Assembly (NCBI GenBank): GCA_013791775.1
Contig: VMTE01000003.1
Coordinates: 1-64,000 of the forward strand
Source: Hyphomonas sp.
GTDB lineage: Bacteria; Pseudomonadota; Alphaproteobacteria; Caulobacterales; Hyphomonadaceae
DNA length: 64,000 bases
Reading direction: 5' to 3'
Positions 15,346 to 22,835 of the stretch are shown here, one piece after another; within the stretch, counting starts at the first letter, position 1; the number at the start of each line of letters is the position of its first letter. The notes below the pieces were generated by a model. That model was not told where the DNA came from, ran no database searches, and saw only the letters and a list, made by a program, of their open reading frames with translations. The translations under genes and the position numbers were made by a program.

Positions 15346-16908
15346 TCAGCTGCGTGTGAACAGCCGGGCGATAAGTGACTTTCGGCGTCCGTCTCCGGAG
15401 GCGCCGACGGATTCAAGCTTACTGCGGTCCGGCGCCGGTGAGGAGACTGCGGGCGCCGATTTTGTGGCGGCCGCCGCTGCCGTGCGGCGGGCCGGGCCCA
15501 TCGCGGCAAGATTCACGTTCACGACCGAGGCCTGGGTGAAATCGTGGAGTCCTTCTTCGCCTTGCTGGCGCCCGATGCCGGATTGCTTCGCGCCGCCGAA
15601 CGGAATGTCGAACGGCACATCCATGTGCTTGTTGACCCAGACCGTGCCGGTGACCATGCGGCGGGCGATGGCTTCCCCGCGGGCCGGATCGGAGGTCCAC
15701 ACGGTGCCGGCCAGGCCGTAGATGGAATCGTTGGCGCGGTGCAGCGCCGATTCCAGGTCGTCATAGGCCAGAACGGGCAGAATGGGCCCGAATTGTTCCT
15801 CGCGCACGAGCCGCGCGCCATCCGGCAGGTCGGCCACGATGGTCGGGTGCACAAAGTATCCCTTGCGCTCAAGTATGCCTTTGCCGCCGACGATCCGTCC
15901 CTTAGCGGCGGCTTCGTTATGGAAGCCCACGAGCTTCTGGAATTGCGGCAGGTTCTGGATCGGGCCGATCTGCGTGCCTTGCTCGAGCCCGTCACCGACG
16001 ATCGCCTGGTCCGCCAGTTGTCCGAGCGCTTCGCACAGGGGGCCATACAGCGCGCGCGGCGCATACACCCGCTTGGCGGCCATGCAGACCTGACCGGCAT
16101 TCATGGTGGCCGCGCCGTAGATTCCGGCGGCGACGGTCTCCACGTCGGCGTCGTCGAGAACGATGGCCGCATCATTGCCGCCGAGTTCCAGCGTGAAGCG
16201 CTTGAGCGTGTCGGCGCCAGCGGCGTAGACGCGTTTGCCGGTCGGCGTGGAGCCCGTGAAGCTGACATAGGCGATGCGCGGATCGCTTGTCAGCATGCCG
16301 GCAAGGTCGTTACCGGTCACCAGCGTCTGGAAGACGCCCGGCGGCAGGATGCCGGCGGCCGTTTCCCCGAGCAGCAGCGTCGTCAAAGGGGTCGTCGGCG
16401 CCGGCTTTGCGATGACCGTGTTGCCGGTGATCAGCGCCGGGCCGATCTTGATCATCAGCAGGATCATCGGAAAGTTCCACGGCGTGATCGCCGCGACGAC
16501 GCCAAGCGGCCGGCGATGCTCGATGATCCGCGAGGTGTCATCCTGGCGCAGCACCTTGTCGCCGACGCGCTGGGCCGCGTAGTAGCGCAGGCAGGCGATA
16601 GTTCCGCCCATTTCATAACTGGCCTGGTCGAGCGGCTTGCCCTGTTCGAGCGTCAGGAGGCGGGCAAAATCAGGGAAGCGGGCCTCAATGGCATCGGCCC
16701 ATTTCAGCATCAGTCCCGCGCGCACTTCGAAGGACAACGCCGACCAGGACGGGAAGGCGGCAAGGGCGGCATCCAGGCTCCGGTCCACAATGGCGCGATC
16801 CGCAACCGGAGCTTCGGCGAAGGCCTCCCCGGTGGCGGGATTGATGACGCCATAGGCGCCCGCGCCCGCAACCAGCGCACCGTTCACAAGCATCTTGTAG
16901 GTTGGCAT
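15346..16908 (-). CDS. aldehyde dehydrogenase with C-terminal extension
   Basis: NAD(P)-dependent aldehyde dehydrogenase (520 residues) with general base Glu241 (LELGGNDAA) and nucleophile Cys275 (NAGQVCMAAKR). The NAD-binding segment is ITPWNFPMILL near 141-151. The enzyme core ends near residue 470. A further 50 or so residues rich in Ala, Pro, Ser and Arg follow, ending in a basic stretch (RRKSLIARLF), which the related ALDH at 25360 lacks. It lies 10 bp after the alcohol dehydrogenase gene, with GGAG before its ATG. It probably oxidises the aldehyde that enzyme makes. Confidence 0.9.
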   Translation of the reverse strand: MPTYKMLVNGALVAGAGAYGVINPATGEAFAEAPVADRAIVDRSLDAALAAFPSWSALSFEVRAGLMLKWADAIEARFPDFARLLTLEQGKPLDQASYEMGGTIACLRYYAAQRVGDKVLRQDDTSRIIEHRRPLGVVAAITPWNFPMILLMIKIGPALITGNTVIAKPAPTTPLTTLLLGETAAGILPPGVFQTLVTGNDLAGMLTSDPRIAYVSFTGSTPTGKRVYAAGADTLKRFTLELGGNDAAIVLDDADVETVAAGIYGAATMNAGQVCMAAKRVYAPRALYGPLCEALGQLADQAIVGDGLEQGTQIGPIQNLPQFQKLVGFHNEAAAKGRIVGGKGILERKGYFVHPTIVADLPDGARLVREEQFGPILPVLAYDDLESALHRANDSIYGLAGTVWTSDPARGEAIARRMVTGTVWVNKHMDVPFDIPFGGAKQSGIGRQQGEEGLHDFTQASVVNVNLAAMGPARRTAAAAATKSAPAVSSPAPDRSKLESVGASGDGRRKSLIARLFTRS

Positions 16909-16917
16909 CTCGCGCTC

Positions 16918-18024
16918 CTAGGTCATTGTCACGACGGGCTTGATCACGCGGCCGGATTCGCCCGCTTCGATGGCCTCGTTGATCGCCGAGAAGGGGAAGA
17001 ACTCTATCAGCCGGTCGAAGGGGAGGAGACCGCGACGGTGATAGGCGATGAGTTTGGGGATGAAGTCCTGGGGGTCAGAGCTGCCTTCGACGATGCCCTG
17101 TATCCGCCGTCCGCCGCTCATCAGATAGGCGAGTTCGGCGCTGAGATTGACACCTGGCGGATAGGCCGCCACCAGTCCCAGCACGCCGCGCGCATTCAAT
17201 GCCATCAGGGCCTGGCTCAGCAGGGCGGGAACCCCTGTCGTGTCGATGGCATAGTCGACCCCGGAGAGGCCGGCAGCCCGCAGCAGTTCTGAGACCGGCC
17301 GGCCATCGGAGACAAGGGCGTGCGTCGCGCCGAGTTCCCTCGACAGGTCGAGCCGCGTCTGGGACAGGTCGAGGGCGATGATCGACTGCGCGCCGGCGAT
17401 ACGCGCGGCCATGATGGCGGCCATGCCGACTGCGCCGGCGCCCATCACCAGCACGCTCGATCCGGCCTGAACGTTCAGCGAATTGAGGACCGCGCCGGCC
17501 CCGGTCTGGATACCGCATCCGAGCGGGGCCAGCCGGTTCAGCGGCAGATCGGCGGGCGCCTTCACGACATTGCGTGCCGGGGCGATGGCGTGCGTGGCGA
17601 ATGCTGACTGGCCGAAGATGTGAGAATGGACGGGCTGACCCTGGGCGGACAGTGCTGTCGAGCCATCAGAACGTTTGGCGAAGAAATTCAGCGGGAAGAA
17701 CTCATGGCAATAGGCGGGGTCGTGAGAAACACAGGAGGGGCATGTGCCGCAGCTGGCGAAGCTCATGATCACCGGGTCGCCGGGCTTCACATTTGTGACG
17801 GCCGATCCGACGGCCACGACATGACCCGCGCCTTCGTGCCCCAGCACAACAGGTACCGGGATGGGCAAGTGCCCGTCCCGCATCACCATGTCGGTATGGC
17901 AGATGCCGCAGGCGGCAATCTCGACGAGCACTTCGTTTTCCATCGGCTCGCCGACATCGACAGACTCGATTGTCATCTTGCCGGCGGGTTCCCGCAGGAC
18001 GGCTGCCTGGGCCTGGAATTTCAT
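16918..18024 (-). CDS. zinc-dependent alcohol dehydrogenase
   Basis: Medium-chain dehydrogenase (368 residues) of the aryl-alcohol/class III type. CGICHTD near residue 40 and GHEGAGHV near 63-70 bind the catalytic zinc, and a structural-zinc cluster follows (CGTCPSCVSHDPAYC near 92-106). The NAD motif is VMGAGAVGMAA near 195. A TTG-initiated frame starts at 18042, but it covers the strong GGGAGGAA at 18031-18038; the ATG at 18024 just behind it is the likely start. First gene of the ADH-ALDH-thiolase-DUF35 operon, with an AraC gene upstream. The substrate is likely a lignin-derived alcohol. Confidence 0.9.
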   Translation of the reverse strand: MKFQAQAAVLREPAGKMTIESVDVGEPMENEVLVEIAACGICHTDMVMRDGHLPIPVPVVLGHEGAGHVVAVGSAVTNVKPGDPVIMSFASCGTCPSCVSHDPAYCHEFFPLNFFAKRSDGSTALSAQGQPVHSHIFGQSAFATHAIAPARNVVKAPADLPLNRLAPLGCGIQTGAGAVLNSLNVQAGSSVLVMGAGAVGMAAIMAARIAGAQSIIALDLSQTRLDLSRELGATHALVSDGRPVSELLRAAGLSGVDYAIDTTGVPALLSQALMALNARGVLGLVAAYPPGVNLSAELAYLMSGGRRIQGIVEGSSDPQDFIPKLIAYHRRGLLPFDRLIEFFPFSAINEAIEAGESGRVIKPVVTMT

Positions 18025-18142
18025 TCGGCATTCCTCCCTCAACCCTTTGGACGGGTCGTGATTTCATTCCGCAACAACTAGCGGAGGAGGAAAGGTTGTC
18101 TTGCACGTTGGCGCGCGGGTATTTTGAACGCGCGCGGCGGCG

Positions 18143-19123
18143 TCAGGCGTTGGCCTGCAAGACCCGGCGCTGATACTCGCTTGGCGTGACACCGAAGAAC
18201 GACTTGAACCTGCGGGAGAAGTGCGCCGAGTCGGAGAACCCCAACTCGTAGGCCAGATCGGTAAGGGTTCCGTCATGCTCCCGGGCGCGCAGCCGGTCGC
18301 GTGCGAGGTGAAGCCGCCGGTTCTGGATGTAGGCCGTGGGCGTGGTGGCATAGCGGGCAAATGCCCGCTGAATCTCGGTCTCGCTGAGCCCCAGGCGCTT
18401 CGCAATCGAACCTGTCCGCATGCCGCTGTCATAGAGGTGGCAGTTTATGAACTCCACGGCGAGACGGTATATGTCCGCATCACTGATCTTGCCGCCGGCA
18501 GACGTCTGATATTGGGCGTCGTCTGTCGTGGATGAAATACAGCCGCGGAGAAGCGCATACAGCGCTTCGACGAGGCAGCTTTCCTCCGCATCGCCTGGTG
18601 CGTTGTCGTGCCAGCCCTGCTTGAAGAGCGATGCGATGAAATCGCGGAGAATGTGCAGGTGAGCATTGTGGGAGGCTGACGTCGAACGGCCCACGAGCTG
18701 TCGAAACGGAACGGCCTCGTCCGGGCAGTCGATGACAATGCACTCGTTGCGATTCGAAATTTCGATCGCATAGGGCAAGTCGCTCCAGCAGGCGGTCAGT
18801 TCACCCGATGCCGTAACGACGCTGCGGCCCGACTGGATCGTGGCGGTCGTTCCGCGGGTCTGGAGGTGAAACAGGGCGCGCCCGGAACTGTCGACCGGCC
18901 GGCTGTCATGCCAGCGGTGCACCCGCGATTGAGGGGCTGATGCGATGCACAGATGCACATCGCCAAGGCGCAGGGAGCGCCAGCTCGCCTCGATGTCCTT
19001 CGACGCGTCGATGGTCATTCCGGGGAAAAAGGCCGACGTCAGATCGTTCCACCGCTCAAGGCGGCGATCGGACGCTACGTCCAGCGTCGAGTAATTTGCA
19101 AACTGCATTCCTCCCATCTCCAT
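18143..19123 (-). CDS. AraC/XylS family regulator
   Basis: This 326-residue regulator has an AraC-binding-like N-terminal domain (about 5-190) and a C-terminal double HTH: first HTH near 240-262 (SIAKRLGLSETEIQRAFARYATTP), second with LTDLAYELGFSDSAHFSRRFKSFFGVTPSEYQRR at the end. It lies upstream of, and on the same strand as, the ADH-ALDH-thiolase-DUF35 operon, which it probably activates. The start is uncertain: ATG at 19123 or at 19108, where GGGAGGA sits too close. A FerC-type motif lies upstream at 19167. Confidence 0.88.
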   Translation of the reverse strand: MEMGGMQFANYSTLDVASDRRLERWNDLTSAFFPGMTIDASKDIEASWRSLRLGDVHLCIASAPQSRVHRWHDSRPVDSSGRALFHLQTRGTTATIQSGRSVVTASGELTACWSDLPYAIEISNRNECIVIDCPDEAVPFRQLVGRSTSASHNAHLHILRDFIASLFKQGWHDNAPGDAEESCLVEALYALLRGCISSTTDDAQYQTSAGGKISDADIYRLAVEFINCHLYDSGMRTGSIAKRLGLSETEIQRAFARYATTPTAYIQNRRLHLARDRLRAREHDGTLTDLAYELGFSDSAHFSRRFKSFFGVTPSEYQRRVLQANA

Positions 19124-19166
19124 GCTTGGTGGAGCCTCTTCAGACGTCGTTACTTTTGCGCCCTAT

Positions 19167-19182
19167 AGCTATGTCACATAGG
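19167..19182. promoter_or_regulatory. FerC-type operator copy, araC side
   Basis: AGCTAT-gtcac-ATAGG. The left arm and spacer length match the ferB-promoter site; the right arm diverges after ATAG. It lies 44 bp upstream of the AraC gene start, so it may control that gene. Confidence 0.4.
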
Positions 19183-19440
19183 TTTTTTTCTGTTGCGTCA
19201 AGCGGTCGCGGTTTACCTCGCGAAAGGAGGTTGCGGCTTGTTGCATTCGCGCAACACACTTTCCGCTTGGGGCCGGCCGCCTCAAGGTAACTTTCTCACT
19301 TGTGAAAGCGCGTGGAGAGCCGCTGGATGGCCGGCGGCGCCGGGGAATCGGGCCGGGCGAGGCGCTGAGACGCCTGCAGGATCATTCTCTGCAACCGGCG
19401 CCCGGTCCCCACAAAACTGCCCCAAAAATTGATATTGTGC

Positions 19441-19471
19441 ATAGCAATCGATAGCTATATGATATAGCAAT
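19441..19471. promoter_or_regulatory. FerC-type operator upstream of vdh-ferA
   Basis: ATAGCA-N6-AGCTAT (19441-19458) overlaps AGCTAT-N5-ATAGCAAT (19453-19471). The same composite of ATAGCA and AGCTAT elements occurs between the MarR gene and ferB at 42145-42176. It lies about 100 bp before the vanillin dehydrogenase start. Recognition by the MarR protein at 41604 is inferred. Confidence 0.6.
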
Positions 19472-19568
19472 AGAAAAGAAGATTGGAGACCCGGAATACA
19501 GATCCGGGTCCCGGCTAGCGGGCATTCGGGCGCAAAGCACGAAGCCCCGGACTGGAGGGAGACGAACG

Positions 19569-20966
19569 GTGCTGTTCAACAGGTTGAATCCGCTGACCGG
19601 AGACGTCGCGAGCAGTGCAACTGCGATGACGGCCGAGGCTGCCCGTGCGGTTGTGGACAAAGCGGCTGCGGCCTTCCCGGCCTGGTCTTCGATGGGCCCG
19701 AACGCGCGCCGGGCGTGCCTGATGAAGGCCGCAGCGGAGCTGGAAGCCCGCGCGGATGCCTTCGTCGAGGCGATGATGGGTGAGATCGGATCGACGGAAG
19801 GCTGGGCCCGGTTCAATCTGATGCTGGCTGCCTCGATGGTTCGCGAAGCGGCGGCCATAACCACCCAGATTTCCGGGGAAGTCATTCCCTCCGACAAGCC
19901 GGGATGTATCGCGATGGCGCTGCGTGAACCGGTGGGCGTCGTTCTGGGCATTGCGCCCTGGAATGCGCCGATCATTCTGGGCGTCCGGGCCATTGCCGTG
20001 CCGCTTGCCTGCGGCAATGCGGTCGTGCTGAAGGCGTCCGAAATCTGTCCGCGTACGCACATGCTTATCGTGGAGGCATTCGCCAAGGCGGGCTTCCCGG
20101 AGGGCGTGGTCGGTGTGGTGACTAATTCGCCTGACGATGCAGGCGAAATCGTGGGGGCTCTGATCGACCATCCCGCCGTGCGGCGAATCAATTTCACGGG
20201 CTCCACCCGGGTCGGGCGGATCATTGCCCGGCGCGCCGCCGAGAATCTCAAGCCATGCCTTCTGGAGCTCGGCGGCAAGGCGCCGCTGATTGTGCTTGAG
20301 GATGCTGATCTTGATGAAGCGGTGAAGGCTGCGGCCTTTGGCGCCTTCATGAACCAGGGGCAGATCTGCATGTCGACAGAGCGGATCATCGTCGTGGACG
20401 CAGTGGCCGATGCCTTCGTGCAGCGGTTTTCTGCGAAGGCGGCTTCGCTCGCATGCGGCGATCCGCGCGAAGGGCGCGCGCCTCTGGGCGCTGTCGTCGA
20501 TGCCAGGACCGTCAGTCACGTGAACCATCTGATTTCTGATGCGAGAAACAAGGGCGCGGCAATTGTCGTCGGCGGCGAGGCGAAAACCGTGCTCATGCCG
20601 GCGACGGTCGTGGACCGTGTGACGGACGATATGGAAATCTACAGCGACGAGAGCTTCGGACCTGTCGTGGCGGTCATCCGGGCGAAGGACGAGGCCGATG
20701 CGATCCGGCTGGCGAACGATTCCGAGTATGGCCTGTCGGCTGCAGTGTTTACGCGGGATACCGCGCGCGGCCTGCGCGTGGCCCGGCAGATCCGGTCGGG
20801 TATCTGCCACGTCAATGGTCCCACGGTGCACGACGAGGCACAGATGCCGTTCGGGGGCGTGGGCGCATCCGGTTATGGCCGCTTTGGCGGACGGGCCGGG
20901 ATCGATCAGTTTACGGAGCTGCGCTGGATCACGGTTGAGACCCAGCCCGGCCATTTTCCGATATAG
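19569..20966 (+). CDS. ligV: vanillin dehydrogenase-like aldehyde dehydrogenase
   Basis: Aldehyde dehydrogenase (465 residues) with Glu234 (LELGGKAPL), Cys267 (NQGQICMST) and the C-terminal GPTVHDEAQMPFGG and GYGRFGG stretches typical of the vanillin/salicylaldehyde dehydrogenase subgroup. It would oxidise vanillin to vanillate, the substrate of LigM in this window. The GTG start has GGAGGGA upstream. It is followed by a feruloyl-CoA-synthetase-like gene, and a FerC-type operator lies before it. The subgroup is clear; vanillin as the main substrate is inferred from the FerA and FerB context. Confidence 0.85.
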   Translation: MLFNRLNPLTGDVASSATAMTAEAARAVVDKAAAAFPAWSSMGPNARRACLMKAAAELEARADAFVEAMMGEIGSTEGWARFNLMLAASMVREAAAITTQISGEVIPSDKPGCIAMALREPVGVVLGIAPWNAPIILGVRAIAVPLACGNAVVLKASEICPRTHMLIVEAFAKAGFPEGVVGVVTNSPDDAGEIVGALIDHPAVRRINFTGSTRVGRIIARRAAENLKPCLLELGGKAPLIVLEDADLDEAVKAAAFGAFMNQGQICMSTERIIVVDAVADAFVQRFSAKAASLACGDPREGRAPLGAVVDARTVSHVNHLISDARNKGAAIVVGGEAKTVLMPATVVDRVTDDMEIYSDESFGPVVAVIRAKDEADAIRLANDSEYGLSAAVFTRDTARGLRVARQIRSGICHVNGPTVHDEAQMPFGGVGASGYGRFGGRAGIDQFTELRWITVETQPGHFPI

Positions 20967-21080
20967 TTCCGGCAGAACAGGGGCCCACGGATGACCATTG
21001 CGGGCACCGAGAAGCGGACGAACCAAGGTATGACAGCTGGCGATTTTTCGCGGTTGTTCGGATAGGCTGGAGCGGCGAAT

Positions 21081-22568
21081 ATGCCAGGCGGCGATTCAAT
21101 TGCGTTTCACGCGCGGCTGCAGCCCGCGAAGACGGCGATTGTCGATCTTGTGCGCGGCCGCAAGTGGTCCTACGCCGAGCTCGAAATGCTCGTGGCCCGG
21201 ACGGTGAGCGCCCTCCGCCGGAAGGGACTGCGCCGGGGCGACCGTCTGGCCGTTCTGGCCAGGAACGGACCCGAGATTCCAGCGCTGCATTTTGCCTGCG
21301 CGCGCATCGGCGCGATGATCGTGCCCTTGAACTGGCGGCTCGCTCCATCGGAGCTTGTGTCGCTGCTGGCGGATGCAGAGCCGAAATTCCTGCTCGGCGA
21401 CACGCTGCTTGAGGAGAAGGGCCTTGCGGGCACCGACCTCGACACCTTTTTCGCCAAGGACGTGGCCGGATCGCGGCCGGCGCGCACACGGCCGTTGAGC
21501 CGGGACCTGCCCTCGCTCATCCTCTATACGTCAGGCACGTCGGGGCGCCCGAAAGGCGCGCTTCTCTCCGAGCGCAATCTGACCGAGACGGCGATCAATT
21601 TCTCGCTCCTGGCGGATGTCACCAGCAAAAGCGTTTTCCTCTGTGATGCGCCGATGTTCCACATCATCGGCCTGGCGACCAATGTGCGCCCGGTGCTGAT
21701 GCGGGGCGGCACCATGCTCATTTCGGATGGCTTTCGGGCGGACGTTACGCTGGAACGTCTCGCAGATCCTGCGCTGGGCATCACGCACTATGTCTGTGTA
21801 CCCCAGATGGCGGCGGCGATCAGATCGGTGGAGGGTTTCGACGCGGCGAAGCTGCGCGGTCTCACAGCTCTGGTGACCGGCGGGGCGCCGCATGCGCCGG
21901 CGAGTGTCCTCGAATGGATCGAAGACGGCGTGCCTCTCACCAACGGCTACGGTATGACCGAGGTGGGGACGGTGTTCAACATGCCGCTCGATCCCGAGAT
22001 CAACAGGTCGAAGGCCGGCTCGGTTGGAATCGCCACGGACCGGGTCCAGACGCGTATCGTCGATTCCCAGGGCCAGGACGTGAAGGACGGGGAAGCCGGC
22101 GAATTGCTCGTGCGGGGCGAGAATGTCGCTGCGGGCTACTGGCGGCGCGCCGAAGAGACAGGCGAGGCTTTCATCACGGGACGCTGGTTCCGCACCGGCG
22201 ATATTGCCGTGCGGGATACGGATGGTTTCCACTGGTTGATCGACCGCCGGAAAGACATGTTCATTTCCGGCGGTGAGAATGTCTATCCCGCCGAAATCGA
22301 GGCGGCGCTCGCCGATGTGGCCGGCGTGTCCGAATGCGCGGTCGTGGGTGTCACGGACGAAAAATGGGGAGAAGTCGGCCATCTGTTCTGGGTCGGCGCG
22401 GGAACGGCTGCGGGACGTGAGGACGAGCTTCGCCGGATCCTCCGGGAACGTCTGGCAAGCTACAAGGTGCCCCGGTACTTCACGAAGCTGGACACGCTTC
22501 CCAGAAACGGGGCCGGGAAAATCCTGAAGACCGAGCTGCGCAAGCGCGCGCTCGAGGGGGCAGGATGA
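21081..22568 (+). CDS. ferA: feruloyl-CoA synthetase-like acyl/aryl-CoA ligase
   Basis: AMP-forming ligase (495 residues) that activates a carboxylic acid with ATP and CoA. The P-loop is YTSGTSGRPKGA near residue 153-164. NGYGMTEVG near 292, the adenylate motif WFRTGDIAV near 372, and the C-terminal catalytic lysine in GAGKILK near 483 are all present. It follows the vanillin dehydrogenase gene by 114 bp, with GGAG before the ATG. With FerB (42268) it would convert ferulate through feruloyl-CoA to vanillin. Other hydroxycinnamates or an unrelated acid remain possible, since ligase specificity cannot be read from motifs. Confidence 0.78.
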   Translation: MPGGDSIAFHARLQPAKTAIVDLVRGRKWSYAELEMLVARTVSALRRKGLRRGDRLAVLARNGPEIPALHFACARIGAMIVPLNWRLAPSELVSLLADAEPKFLLGDTLLEEKGLAGTDLDTFFAKDVAGSRPARTRPLSRDLPSLILYTSGTSGRPKGALLSERNLTETAINFSLLADVTSKSVFLCDAPMFHIIGLATNVRPVLMRGGTMLISDGFRADVTLERLADPALGITHYVCVPQMAAAIRSVEGFDAAKLRGLTALVTGGAPHAPASVLEWIEDGVPLTNGYGMTEVGTVFNMPLDPEINRSKAGSVGIATDRVQTRIVDSQGQDVKDGEAGELLVRGENVAAGYWRRAEETGEAFITGRWFRTGDIAVRDTDGFHWLIDRRKDMFISGGENVYPAEIEAALADVAGVSECAVVGVTDEKWGEVGHLFWVGAGTAAGREDELRRILRERLASYKVPRYFTKLDTLPRNGAGKILKTELRKRALEGAG

Positions 22569-22834
22569 AAAACGCTGCGGGTGTTCCGGTCAGAAGGACG
22601 GGTCGACAACCGGCCGTTGCCAAGGTTGCGGAAACACGGTCCGTAGCCCATCCGGCGCAGCCTGTGGGTGAACGAAACAAGCCTGACAGGGAGCCGGTCA
22701 GGATTCGTACAAGCGGCTCCGCATCAATCGTTCAAGACACGACGCTCGCGCGCGTACTCAACATCAAACAGACCACTGCCATTCGGCTCGCGAGAAGCCG
22801 GGGCGTGAATCAGGGTTTCATCGGGAGGACTTAA
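22565..22834 (+). CDS. small hypothetical protein, doubtful
   Basis: An 89-residue frame whose ATG overlaps the ferA-like stop (ATGA) and whose TAA lies directly before the TonB receptor start. The product is rich in Arg, basic and without a recognised domain. The 4-bp overlap suggests coupling, but the frame may simply be the leader of the receptor gene. A weak helix-turn-helix look (TLARVLNIKQTTAIRLARSR) near residues 59-78 could be chance. Confidence 0.3.
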   Translation: MKNAAGVPVRRTGRQPAVAKVAETRSVAHPAQPVGERNKPDREPVRIRTSGSASIVQDTTLARVLNIKQTTAIRLARSRGVNQGFIGRT

Positions 22835-22835
22835 G

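Larger units (their letters stand above)
19124..19568. other. intergenic promoter region between araC-type gene and vdh
   Basis: This 445-bp region has no credible gene. It carries two copies of the AGCTAT-N5-ATAG motif (19167-19182 and 19441-19471) and a GGAGGGA ribosome binding site before the GTG start at 19569. The stretch 19200-19420 shows nothing I can name. Confidence 0.7.

Noticed and set aside
15318-15509. N-terminal extension of the thiolase up to 15509.
   Set aside because: It would overlap the ALDH gene, and its Arg/Pro-rich text has no family counterpart.
15544-17292. A 582-codon plus-strand frame across the ALDH and ADH genes, and similar long frames at 19515-21026 minus, 25318-26796 plus, 35659-37083 minus and 43649-44929 minus.
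   Set aside because: All lie antisense to well-identified enzymes and show no domain, ribosome binding site or sensible composition.
19200-19420. Possible small RNA or gene between the AraC gene and vdh.
   Set aside because: No terminator, conserved structure or frame with a ribosome binding site is visible.
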